From Botryosphaeria dothidea (lineage: Eukaryota; Ascomycota; Dothideomycetes; Botryosphaeriales; Botryosphaeriaceae), in the NCBI GenBank assembly GCA_011503125.2, contig WWBZ02000022.1, positions 1-64,000 of the forward strand: DNA of 64,000 bases. The letters are read 5' to 3'. Positions 21,758-33,994 of this stretch are shown here, piece after piece. The first letter of the stretch is position 1. Each line of letters starts with the position of its first letter. The notes beneath the pieces are model-generated. The model was given only the letters and a program-made list of their open reading frames with translations, was not told where the DNA came from and searched no databases. Position numbers and translations under genes: made by a program.

Positions 21758-22897
21758 TGTGGGCCCTGTATTCTCTCGCTGTCTGCGTCAGAGCTTGTTG
21801 AGACGGTACGGATCTGTAGGCGCCGGGGTCGCGGAAGAAGTGTCTTTGAGCGTGTCAGGCGGGGTCGCACGTACGATTGAGTCGAATTGGGTCGAGACCG
21901 GCGATGGGGGTTGGATGGAGTTTGGTTGCGCTGGAACACTGTCTGCGCTTTCTCCGACGTCGTCGCTGAGCTTGGAAGGCGCGGGTCACGTGAAACGCCC
22001 GCTAAGCCTTAAATGGGGCCGCGGACTGGCGGAACACTCGTCAACACCGCGACATTGCATCACCAGACAAAAAGTCAATGGACTGGAGGGAGCGAATCCA
22101 GGCATGGGCTCTGCATAGAATGTAATTGGAATTCGCACATTAATCCCCAGAAAATCCCTTTCTATATAGCGTCATGTTGACCATGACTTGTATGTTTTGG
22201 ATGAGCGAGCTGTGAAGAGGGCCCTAGCTTGCATCCCAACCATTGATTGCTCTGCACAACTGATCAATTTTATATATTGACTGTCGTGTGCTGCCGTTGA
22301 ATACGTTTAGGAAACCATGGACGCTTCGGCTTCTCGAAGCGAGCACGGACTGCGGCACATCAGCGGCTCGGGATGAACAATGATGGCTCAGAAGGAGCAA
22401 TTGGCCAAGTGCCGAGAGGAGAGAAGTTCCCGCAGAATTCATGCCTCCCTCCACTCGGGAAGATCACCTCTCCGAAAGGAACAGAGATTAGAGGTCGCTA
22501 AGCGCATGATTGGTTGGTCATCGGTTCCTTTGCTCCGCCGAACATTCTGAAGCACATAAAGAGGCAGCCACAGATTCACCCGTATTTAGCCAAAAACAGG
22601 GAAAGACAAGCTGTTTGATCAGCAGACTACATTTCTGCTTCTACCATGATTAGAAAATTGCAGTCATTAGGAAAACTGATCATCGGACCAAAACCGGACG
22701 CGGCCGGCTATGGTCGGACGATACCGGCTACGATCACGTTTTATCCGCCAAAGTTAGCATCTGCTCATCGTCGGGCACTGTATATCGACCCAAGCACCGG
22801 TGAGCCAACTTTAACATATTCCAGCCAATAATTTCATACAGTCTAATTCTATCGACAACAATGAGTCGTGATGCTTGTGTGCTGGTCCTGTTCGTCT
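21758..22897. other. Promoter side of atp8 and 3' side of the hydrolase gene
   Basis: This 1.1 kb lies upstream of the atp8 start and downstream of the alpha/beta hydrolase stop; both genes are on the minus strand. The part at 21758-22090 is GC-rich and probably the atp8 promoter and leader. I see no gene in the rest. Confidence 0.4.
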
Positions 22898-24338
22898 TTA
22901 TGCGTTGCTCTTGTCTCTCTCCTCGCCGCGAGCAATCAGACCCTCGAGCCAGGTTTTGAATTCAGCTCTCATCTCAATCGGTATGCAATGGCCTTGTCCG
23001 TCGATGAGATGCTTCTCCACTTCTCCTTTCTTCTGATCTCCGATGCCCTCTAGACCCTCTACCAACACCGTGGCATGGGGGTAGGTAATCATACGGTCCT
23101 CGGTGCCATGCACAACCATGATCCGCTCGCGTCCTACCTTGTCCGCGAGCTCACGCAACTGGTCGGGGCCCTTGTAATGCCAGCCAGCAGCGATGGCTTG
23201 GGCCATGAAGCCAGTGCGGTTGAAAGAAGAAGGGTCTTGGCGTTTACTAATCTCACCGGCCGCAAAGCGGTCGCAATTGTGAGGGAATGGTTGCGTCGTA
23301 TACTCGGTAGTGTCAGGCGAGTTAAGCCACTTGTCGGTGAATAGGTTGTGCTTGACGTGTGCAAGCTGATTATCAATGCTGCGGGGAATGAAGAGGTTAA
23401 TGCGGTTGCGAAGATTCTCAATGAAACCGGTAGTATTGAAAAGGCCAGAAGCCGTGGACACCAACGATAGCGTCGCAATGCGTTCAGGGATGAGGAAGGC
23501 CTGTGGCTTGTCGGTAAGCGCCGACGGGACGTGAGGTTCCCCCGGCGCACAGGCGCGGGGTTAAGCGGACTTACCAGCTCTTGCGAGATCATGCCGCCCA
23601 TACTAATGCCGATAACGTGCAATTGACGCTTCTCGGTCCAGCCAATGTGATTGAGAACCTCTAGGACGTCGCGGGCCATTTCCGAGGTCGAGTACCGCAT
23701 CAGGGGCTTAGCAGACTCGCCTACACCGCGATTGTCGATGATCAGCGAGGAGTACCTGTCGGCCTGGGTGTGAGAGAAGTCCTTTGTCTGCCGCTGCCAC
23801 GCGGTCTTGAGGCCGCCCAAGCCCATAATCCACTGTGATAATAGAAGACGACGTAAGCCTTTAGACGTTGAGATTGAGTTGTTAGAGAATAAGCTTGTCT
23901 GCAACGGACAAGTGGCGCGTCGGCCACTTTGGTGTCTCAGGCTTCCTTTTGTGGACGCATGTCTCGAAACCGAAGCTGCACGGGATTCGCGAGGAGGTCG
24001 AGAGAGGAAAGTGCTGGAGCAGGCTTCATGCTGGCACTAGGCCGGATTCCAAACATGAAATACTTGGCGAGAACAGACCTCATACTCGGAGTGTAGGATG
24101 ACAGAAACAAGGAAATTGCCATTGCCGCGCAAGAGTAAGCACTCACCACGATGTGGACGGGGCCATGGCCGTGGACCTCGTAGGCAATGTCCAGCGGGCC
24201 GCCGCGGCCGGCAGCAACTGGGACCTTGCCCTTTTGCGCAGGCTCAAGGCGCCAGGTGACGTGCGGAAACTCAGGGTGCGCCTCGACCTCCGCTGCGGTC
24301 AGCGGGCGGGGCGGGGATGCAGCAGTCAACCTTAGCAT
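22898..24338 (-). CDS. Alpha/beta hydrolase
   Basis: A serine hydrolase of the alpha/beta fold; substrate unknown. Three exons, 24338-24147, 23832-23575 and 23500-22898, with clean GTGAGT/CACAG and GTAAGT/CACAG introns, give 350 residues. The core is complete. IMGLGG (about 66-71) is the oxyanion-hole loop, IIDNRGVGES (95-104) the next conserved strand, GISMGG (139-144) carries the nucleophile Ser141, and Asp285 (GTEDRM) and His321 (GQGHCIP) complete the triad. The region between the second and third exons contains the lid. The first exon is Pro/Ala-rich and poorly characteristic. The start ATG at 24338 is the first in frame, since an upstream stop closes the longer frame, but an additional upstream exon cannot be excluded. 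It diverges from the Zn2Cys6 regulator gene. Confidence 0.88.
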
Positions 24339-25195
24339 CGGCAGGGTTAGCGGATCCAAATGTTCGGGGCCCCGGGATTGGTGGTGAGAGGACTTGGGAG
24401 GAGCAGAGCCTACATGACGTTTCGCGGAAGCCTGACACACGCTTGTAGACAATGTTGCGAGTCGCAAGGAAAGAAGCGTGGCGCTCGTACGACAGGACGG
24501 AGGTGGCTCAGCTCGCAGGGCAGCAGCAGCAGGCAGGAGACAGGCACTTGGCGGCTACGCGGCCACTTTCGGCGGCGGCGGGATGCGCGGGTGCCGAGCA
24601 ACGCCTGAGGCTACAGTCAAGACTCGCGGGAGGTGGCCAAGAGAGAGCGCAACCAGCCTGCCGCGCGCCCACGCTGCACTCTTAAACGGACGGCGGCCGA
24701 GGCTGTGGGTTTGAGCGCGTGGACAGGCGTGCGCCAGCGACCGCCACCGGTGTGAGGACTCAGGCTAGCAGCGAACTGACGGACAGCCAACGGGACGAGC
24801 CTGCGCTGACCAATTGGCGATCCCGCCCCATCTGGCCTTCGAGAATCGCGCAGGATCGCGCTCCAGGGCTGCTCTTCCGCAACATCCTCACCCCAGAGCA
24901 CCGTAGGCACCGAAAAAGCCCGCCCTGCTCGCTAATCCTCCAGCCTGCGCTTCCAGCCTGCCATGTTCACACCCTTCGCTGCCTGCGACACCCCCGGGCA
25001 CTGTGAATCACCAGGCCAGTAACTGCGTTTCAGCTGTTGAGTACGTCACACGCCGATTACATACCAACGTCTCCGCGCCCAAACCCCACGCCGTCAGCTC
25101 CGCGTCGACCACTCAACACCACCACCGTGCGCCTGAGGCACCGTGCCTCTTTTGTTCTACAGTCAGCTTCCCGACGACTGCCCCGCTCGCCCGTC
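24339..25195. promoter_or_regulatory. Divergent promoter region, hydrolase and transcription factor
   Basis: About 0.86 kb between two genes read away from each other, GC-rich with overlapping short frames that look like chance. It must include both promoters and 5' leaders. The C/A-rich stretch just before 25196 resembles a fungal leader. Confidence 0.5.
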
Positions 25196-28100
25196 ATGGA
25201 CAACTCGTCGCACAATTTCCTCCCGCAGGCCCCGCCGCTGGTCAATCAGCCGCCCCAGATCTTCGGCACTTATAGCGCTGACGGCTCGCCCGTGCAACCA
25301 CAACTATCGGCCAACCTCTTCGATGATGCCATGGGCATGGGTGTACAGGATGGCGGCGATGAGGGTCAAGGCGATCCCAAGAGAAGGCGCATTGCAAGGG
25401 TACGCCGCGCGAGAGGACGCGCTGTCCCCATTTCTCCATGCTAATGCGACCCGCGTAGGCTTGTGACATGTGTCGCAAGAAGAAAATCAAGTGCGATGGC
25501 AAGATGCCCGCCTGCACTCACTGCCAAAACTACAAAACCGAATGTGTCTTTACCCAGGTAGAAAAGAAACGCCAGCCGCCCAAGGGGTAAGATGGCCTGT
25601 CCTGAGTCACTGCACACCTCCGCTGATATTGTCTGCAGCGCGAAATATATCGAGGGACTCGAGAATCGCCTCGGCCGTATGGAGAGTCTCCTCAGGCTGT
25701 CAGGACTCCTCTCAGAAGATGATGACGGCCGGACGGACCTAGGCACCTTGGAGAAGCGGCTTTCAGAGAAACGTGCGGCAACAGGCGGGAATACGGGCAC
25801 AAGTTCCTCACGGACGTCGCATGACGGTGGCTCCACACAACAACGTGATGAGGGCACACCTTCACAAAGAGACACGCCGGCCCAGCCTGGTGAACTGCCG
25901 AGCCCCCGCAGCGCGGCCACCTCTCCGGCACCTTCCCGTAACAACAGGCAATCTACACAGGAGCCACCTAGGAATGAGGAAGAAGTCGAATCGCTGTCAG
26001 ACATGATGTGCTCTCTTGTGACCAACAATTGCGGTGAGACGAGATATATCGGTACGTATGCTCGTTGCCTAAATAAGACCTAGACACTAAGTTCAATTCA
26101 GGATCTTCCTCTGGCTTCTCTATCTTTTCGCCCAAAGGTATCCAATGGGTTAATGATAAGACCGGAGATACTTCCTTCCAGGACATGATCACTAATGCAG
26201 CTGTTGATGACAATAAATGGATACACTGGAAGCCGGACATTTTCCGTGACATCTTCTCCCGCCGCGTCTTCAAACCGCTGCCGCCCAAGGAGGAGGCTCT
26301 TTCGCTTCTGAGGGACTATTTCGCCAACTTCAACTGCATGTTCCCGCTGTTCCATGAACCAACCTTCATGCACCTTGTCGACAAACACTATTCAAGGGAT
26401 CCTTACGAAGGTTCAGGATGGTGGGCGAGTTTGAACGTGGCGCTCGCCATTGCCCATAGACTTCGTGTCATGAGCAATTTAGTTCCCCAGGAAGAGGACC
26501 AGAAAGCCTGGGGCTACCTCAAGAATGCTCTGGCCGTTCAGACGGAGCTGACTATCCGCAACACCGACCTTCTAAGCGTCCAAGCTCTGTTGGGAATGGT
26601 ACGTGCTGTCTGGACCATCTTACATCGATAGCGCTAATCAAGAACAGGCCCTTTTCCTTCAAGGAACACCTAATCCGCAGCCATCATTCTTCCTTGTGGC
26701 AGCTGCCATCCGACTGTCTCACAGCATTGGTCTTCACAAGCGTGGATCAGGTTTCAACTTAAATCCTGCTGAGATTGAGCAGCGCAAACGTGTTTTCTGG
26801 ATAGCTTACATGCTCGACAGGGAGTAAGTTTGGACTACAGAACCTTTTGGCTTGCTTAGGAGTGCTTACATGTGACAGTATCTGTCTTCGGTCCGGCCGC
26901 CCACCCATCCAAGACGACGATGATATGAACGTCGAACTACCCAGCGAAGATCCTCCAGATAACATAGGCAACATTCCTCTCGAAAGCGGCAAAGGCAAAG
27001 TCAATCTGTTCCGGCTGATGTGCACATTCGCTGTCATTGAAAGCAAGGTGTACAAGAATCTCTACTCCGTCAAAGCCTCCAAGCAATCCGACGGCGAACT
27101 CCTTAGCACCATCGGTGAACTTGACAGGGAGCTTGAGGAGTGGAAGGATGGTATTCCGATTGATTTCCGACCTGAGCACGAGATCAAAGCCTCTCATACG
27201 CCGCTTATCCTACATGTGGTTGTCTTGCACTTCGCGTACTACAACTGTCTCACAACAATCCACCGAATGTCAGTACACCATGGATACTGGACCAGCAGAC
27301 TTTCGAATTTCGCCATTCAGGGTCTCAATGCCCGGCCACTGAATCCCAGAGTGTTTTCGTCTGCGGCGTTGTGTGTTCAGGCTGCACGCGCATCGATCAA
27401 TTTGATCAAGTACATTCCGCAAGGCGACTATGCCTGCGTCTGGTACGAAAATCTCCGTAATCAATTCCACTCTCCCTCAGTACTGACTCTCGCAGGTTAA
27501 TCCTCTATTACCCCGTTTCGTCCCTTGTGACGCTCTTTGCCAATATCCTTCAAAATCCCCAAGATACTCGAGCTCGGTCGGACCTGAAGCTGATGAACCT
27601 CGTTGTCAACTTTTTGTCCACTCTTTGTTCTGACGAAGAGAATGGTAGCGTGCGCCGAATGTTGAGTATTTGTTCGGAGTTCGAACGGATTGCGCGAGTT
27701 GTTTTGGAGAAGGCAGATAAAGAGTCATCATCGAAACGGAAGAGGAGGCAACAAGAAGACCAGATTTCGAAGGACGGACAGCAACAAGCCGCTCAAGCCG
27801 TCAATCAAGCACAACAGCAATCGTACAGCCAGCGCTCATCCGTCCTCACGCCCGGTGCAAATGGCAACCCCGGAACAAACTTCTCTGCACAGTTTACGTC
27901 GAATTTCACGGATCCGGTAAGTGCATGATGGCGGCTCCATCCAGTTTGTTCATGATTGTGTTAACAAGAAGTTCAGAGCTTTAATTTCTCGCCCTCCATG
28001 CCACATGCTTCTCTTCAGCAAGGCTCATGGCTTCCCGATCTGTCGTCGCCACAGACCGTCCCAGCATTCCTACCGCAACAAACATTCCCGCACTCTCAGG

Positions 28101-28450
28101 CTGGAACCGACGGTCCGCATACTAGCGCCGCTTTCTCGACTGCGTCCGGGGTGCATCCGACAACAGAAGGAGCAAACGGACCTACTGCGCTCAATGCCGG
28201 TCACTTGGCTGGCTTCGATATGGGTCACGCATTCCAGCAACCATTCGTTCCCCAGGATCTCTGGCAAATGCCAATGACTCTAGAGTGGGATTGGGCCGAC
28301 ATGACTGGCTACGGCGGCATTGAGGACGGCATGGGTGGCATGAGCATGAGTGGAGTCATGAACATGAATTCGGCTAACGGCCAACATCCCGATGGCCATA
28401 ACAGCGAGCACAATACACCGAATCAGAGGCATGAATCCGTTCAATCATGA
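25196..28450 (+). CDS. Zn2Cys6 transcription factor with fungal-specific middle domain
   Basis: A DNA-binding regulator of the Gal4 class. Eight exons (25196-25399, 25459-25586, 25639-26051, 26102-26598, 26648-26823, 26879-27442, 27496-27916, 27977-28450) give 958 residues. The binuclear cluster is exact: Cys70, 73, 80, 87, 90 and 97 ([15 protein letters not shown], then [12 protein letters not shown]). A linker and short dimerisation helix ([16 protein letters not shown], about 112-127) follow. An acidic, Ser/Pro-rich stretch leads to the fungal-trans domain, about 290-620, with FPLFHEPTF and, created by splicing, [15 protein letters not shown] Lys/Arg-rich patch (SSKRKRRQQ) near 740 is a candidate nuclear signal. 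The Gln-rich and Met/Gly-rich C-terminus is likely an activation region. I recognise the architecture but not the pathway it controls. Confidence 0.93.
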
Positions 28451-31400
28451 TAAGGCCAGACATCAAATCAAATCGGTAAGCATCGAAATCAGGGGTATAT
28501 TCTTGGCGTCTACGGGCATCTCGGCTCTGCAGCTTTCACGCATAGACTACGGGTGGGGCGCAGAACGGTATCGCAAGTGCCCCGGTATCACGGTTCTTGT
28601 AATTGTTTATTGTCTTTCCTTCTTTTCTATCTCCGATCTGATCAGGGCCCTTACGAAAGGGTTGAAGCCAGATCATTCTCATGATATCCGAAAGGACTTT
28701 CTTTCTTCCTTCTCGATTTTACCTATTGGTAATGTGGCTACGATTAATGGCGTCTTGGGTGTTCTGTTTGCAATTCAAAAATAGCATCTCCTGTCGCACA
28801 CATAAGGAAGAAACCTGCTTCCAAATGTTGATACATGGGGGCTGAGTGAAAATGGGGCGCATCGGTGTGTGAGGCGCATCTAAGCTGGAGTTTCTTGTCT
28901 ATCTCGGCTTCTATCGTTTTAAAAGAAACTTCGGCTTGTACTTGTAAAACAGGAAACTAAATTCTCGTCTCATACAAACAGAGGGAAAAACTAAAAGTGG
29001 TGAGCCGCATGCGCCTTGGCATGTTGGCGCTGACTGTTTTCTGAAGTTTATCTTCGTCATGTATATTGGAGCTATATATCTGGCAATCCTGACGGTCATT
29101 TCGAAAAGGCTCTTCAACTTCAGGAACGCGCGTGTTTTGCGGTCTCTTCTCGGCACTTCTTTTCTGCATGTATTTGAGATTGCTCTGTCCGGAAATGATG
29201 TTCTGCACCTCCATGCTTTTCCCACACTCCATCTCACGTCCTGCGTTTCCCTCGCGTCTGAGCAAGGTAATACACGGTTGCACGCGTTCGCCGTATTCTC
29301 TCTCGTATTGCTATCTCCGTTGCGGGGTGATCACGTATCCCGTATTCTTGATACAGGGGTTCTTTCCCGCGTACAGCGGCGCTCGCCATTGGTCGGTTCG
29401 TACGAGGAGTACGCTGTTGGTCGCACGCGATTGGGTGTCTTGTGACGGCGGAATGCGGAGCGTGGCATACGCCACTCTTTGAGAATTTTTGAGGCATGTG
29501 GGCTGTCAGAGCCGCGTGTTGCACGTGCTCGTTGCCTTTGAGTCGGTGGACCGTGGGGTTTAAATATGCCGGGGGGGTGGTGGGTGGATGCTTTTTCGAT
29601 GCGGACATTGAAGTCTTTGAGATCAGCCAACAGACAACATTTCATACCTTCTCGGACATTCCGATGGCAATGCCGTCTACTGGCTCCGGCCTTCGGCGCT
29701 GGGAAGGACTGACGTGGCGCGAAGGGCATGACGGGTGAGATGAAGTTTGTGGCAATGCGAGTTGACAGCATTCTTTTTGTTTTATGAGGAACATCTGTGA
29801 GCTCGATCGATTGTTTCCAGGAGTGTGATATGATGATAAAGTTGAACTAGCGGGTATTGCGTAGGTGCGTAGAAACCACTACATCTGTTTGGATGTTTTA
29901 CTTTCCCAGAAAGAATACGCTGTTTTCCACCTTGTTGAGACAGCATTGAGAACTAATGACATGTCGGCTATCGCTTTTTAAAGTAATCATTAATAGCTCT
30001 ACACTTATCTTTTCATGCATAGAAATTCCTACTTTCCATTTCGCCACATTTGCTTAGTCATTTCTCGAGCATCATTCCGTGCTCGAGGTCAACCGGTATT
30101 CGGACCATGCGGGACCTCATCTGTTTGCTCATGGAAGAGGCCATCGACGTCGCTCAATACGTTCTTCTACCCGAAAGCAGACTTAAAAACACTTACGATT
30201 CTCAGAAACCTGTATGAGACTCAGTATTTAGCGCTTCCTGAGGATTGTGAGAGAAATTGAAGACACTTCAGATGACTGGCTTTTTGAGCCTTCCGTTTGT
30301 GTCTCTGATGACCAATGTCATGTCCCCAGTATTCCATTGATCATATATGACGACGCAAATCACCAAATTACCCTCATGCTGTGTGTCGTTAGCTTGGTTT
30401 GGTGAACTTCAGTCATACAGCCGTGCCAGTAGTTGACTAGTATATGCACTTGATGGCGGACGAGTAGACAACTTCGCCGCAAAACTGTAGACTGCACAGT
30501 GTCGTCGCTCAGAACGTTGCGATGTTCCATGATGGCCCACTGGAGTTGATTTTCTGAGTGATGAGTTGTTTCTTCCTATTTTATACCTCTGCAAGAGAGG
30601 AAATCGCCAGTTGCTCGCTTGCTTCAGACGCAGCGATCGAATTGGCTTGTGATCTTTGGGCGTTCAGCTGACAAATATCATACGTATTGCATGTAGAAAG
30701 CTTTAACAATGGCTTCATGCTTAAGATGCGCTTTGTTGACAGCGGGAATACTTGATTTGAATCAACTTACAAGCCGCGGAACAATTCCCTCCCTACATAC
30801 TACATGGAGACTGACGTTACTGGGAGAACCAACGTTCTTCAACTTGATATTCGCTCCCTGATGCCCGCTTGCCTGGGAGTCTTCCATTTCCACTTTCTTT
30901 TCGGCAAGGGAGCAGTATATTGATCATCATCACATCGCATATTTTCTATACCGCATCATTCTCAGTGGAAAATAGACAGCCACGGGGATTTCAATTTCTT
31001 TAAGACTCGACATGCTTTCATCTTTATGCTGCAAACTGAAATACAAACGAGTAGGTGCGGGCTCTCTTCTGGCGTAAGGTTCAGAATTGCGTGCTTGATT
31101 CAAACGGTGATGCTCAGGGACTGAAAGTGAAGTTCACAGGATTTGAAGCTTGAAGAACACCAGCCGCTGTATCAGGAGCGCTGGATAAAAAAAATAAAAA
31201 AGGCTCAAAACCTGTTTCTCCAAGGTGAATCTGTAAAATACCTTTGACATGCTGCTAGTAAGTCCTTCTATTGTAATTTCGACAATGAGGGTGCGTGAGC
31301 AACGATGAACAATAAACTGCGAGGCTCTCTTGCTTCTTTCGAACGCGAATATGGAACTACTCGCAACGTTGCCATGACCCCTGGCTTTTCCAGTTTCCAA

Positions 31401-33994
31401 GCCCGATCGGAGACATCATCATCGGTCGCTGCAGCATACCAGCCGCACATCAATATCGCCAAGTGCGGTTGAGCAACACGGCCAAAAGCGTTTCCCAACT
31501 TTATTTTTTCCTAAATGAGAGTAAGGATACTCACATAGCGGCAGAGGTGTACATTGAGAAACAACAAAGCAGAGAAACAAGTGAACCTCATTGACTCACT
31601 TGTAAGCATCCTTGATTTCTCAAGGCTCGACTTTGCAGGAAGTCAAGAAAGTGCGGAGCCAAGAGAAAGGAATAAAGCCAAGATGGTTGCGGCCCGCTCC
31701 AAAGAATCAGAAGAGTAAATGAGGGGCTTCTGACTACCGAGGAAGGTTCATGCACCCAAGCCGTTTGAGCCAAGAGTCATGGTGGACTGTTGCATGGCTG
31801 CCGGCTGTCTCGGCTTGCAGAATAGGGAGTGTCACATTCATCCCAGCGAAGAAAACACCATTTTTCAAGAATACATACAGAGACTCACCTCATGAAGAAT
31901 ATTCCAGGATATCATATCAGTGCTGTGTTGCTGCCATCTAACTTGGAGCCAAACGTTGCGGCTGAACGGGAACAACCGGCACCAAGATGGTAAAATCCCG
32001 TCCAAGACTTCCGCATCCCGGAGCCAAACACGAGCCTGCAGCCCTATGCCGGATGGTGTGTAGAAGCAACTTCCGCCAAGTCCCAAGGCTCGGAGTCCAG
32101 ACTGCTCAGGCCTCGCGGGCAGTCAGAGAAATAGATTCTCCCGACATCTTCCAACACCATGCACCCGCTTTACTTATGCAGTGACAGGTTGGATACCGCA
32201 TAATATCCCAGGACGTGGTAATATCAAACGGCGCTGCTCTAGTTTGAAGCGCATTCTTCACACCTTAAGGGAAAGGGGGAAACCTACATACTTAAGTTCA
32301 TCGAGCTCGTGACCGCCATTCTGCCCCTGACGCCGTGAACAACGCCATGACCACTGGATTGGAGAAAAAGGCGCATCTCACAGACATTGCACGCCTAACC
32401 TCAGCTACGGGCAATTAGAAAAATTGTTCTGTAGCTAGAGAAATCTAACAATACTAAGGCTGAAAGGTCGTTTTCTGCCAACAGCGCGCTGCCTGACACC
32501 GTTGCATACCCAACGCTTTACCCGCTCATGCGCCTAAAGAAAAGGCTCTTATTTCTCCGTCGTCGCAAAATTCATAATTGGTAATAGGCACGGCGACCAA
32601 TCCTATTGGCCTCTCTCCTGAGAATGTCAGTTTGATTGGGCATGTCTTAGAGGCCGCCAAAAAAAACTCAAAAGTCGTTGACGTCACCTACGGCGGGATG
32701 AGGCTGCCAAGAGCGCGGAGCATTCATTCCCTCCCGTCCCGCCATCCAGAACCCTGAAAGAAAAAGAAATTAGAGAAGGGCCGGCTTCTTTCTGCCAAAT
32801 GCAGGGCAAACGCAGGAAAAGCCGTTGCCAACAGCCGCGCAACCGGACTACTACCTGCAAGCACGGGAACACACACAAATCGGATGTCCACCCGCCTCTA
32901 CAGACACAACACCACCATCCTTCCCATTCCTACGCAGACAAAAAAAGGGTGGCGTGAACACGCTGTCCGACTTTGTGACATCTTCATGACAAATCCGTCC
33001 TCTCACACGCCCCCGCCCCATCCCTAATCAACTCGCCGCCGTTACATATCCACGCCCTAACCAAATCAACCCCAAACCGGGTCTCCTCCGCACTGTAACA
33101 GCCCCACACGGGCATCGAATTTTTTCCCCCTACCCCGCGTAACCATGTGCCAGGTATAACGTGTACATCGAAGCACCCTGTAACAGCCACGCGTGCGCGC
33201 GACCATTTTTAAACTTTCTCCAACCCGCATGGCGGCTGCGACGAAAAAGCGATGTCACGCCAGAGAAAGAAAGAAAAAAAAAAAAAACCTCCCGACAACT
33301 AGTATCTCACCTTCACCAGTCCCTGTTAAGCATATGCGGACTAAGCTTCGTAAGCGCGAAGAAGCTACCAAGGGGGTCGAGAGACAAGGCGCAGCAATTC
33401 TCGCGTGTAGCAAAGTAGCACAAAACAAGAGATGATAGTGCGACTGTACGCGCAACACCGGCACTACTCAGCAGCAGGAATACATAAGAAGTTGGTGCTA
33501 ACGTCGCACCCGAAGGGCAGGCATTGAGGGAGCAGAGACAAAAAAGACAAAGGAGAGAGGTACAGTCAGATTTCACTCCTGCCATAGCTGACGTGCGGTC
33601 ACTTCGTCATTGTGCCACGCGTGTAGAGGAAAATAGAAGCATATGAGGCGCACCATAAGCATATCACTTAACACAGACAAGCAAAAATAAGTGTCTGGTC
33701 TAAGTGCGGTATGCCATCGATTTGTATGCAGTATGCTGCCGACCTGTACACAATTTCCCTCCCTGCTTAGGTATCCGGTATCTCAACAACTTTCAAAAAA
33801 AGAAGAAAGACTCCAGTCGCTTGCGTTGCACGCCGCAATCGTTCAAAGTATCAAGAACAGGAAGAAGTTGTTGATATCATGATTCCGTATCTCTCATTTC
33901 CACCCTAGAGCAATTTGAATAGAAATCGCATAATACAAAAAAACTTATTTACACCTCAAGAATCTCAAAGTTGACCCAACGTCCCCACCATCGT
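28451..33994. other. Gene-poor stretch between transcription factor and catalase
   Basis: About 5.5 kb with only short, overlapping frames and no domain I recognise on either strand. Composition is mixed and not RIP-like. Two frames around 29059-29445 (plus) and 29331-29771 (minus) overlap on opposite strands and neither looks real. The region just before 33994 is the 3' end of the catalase gene. It could carry non-coding transcripts, but nothing in the sequence proves that. Confidence 0.45.
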
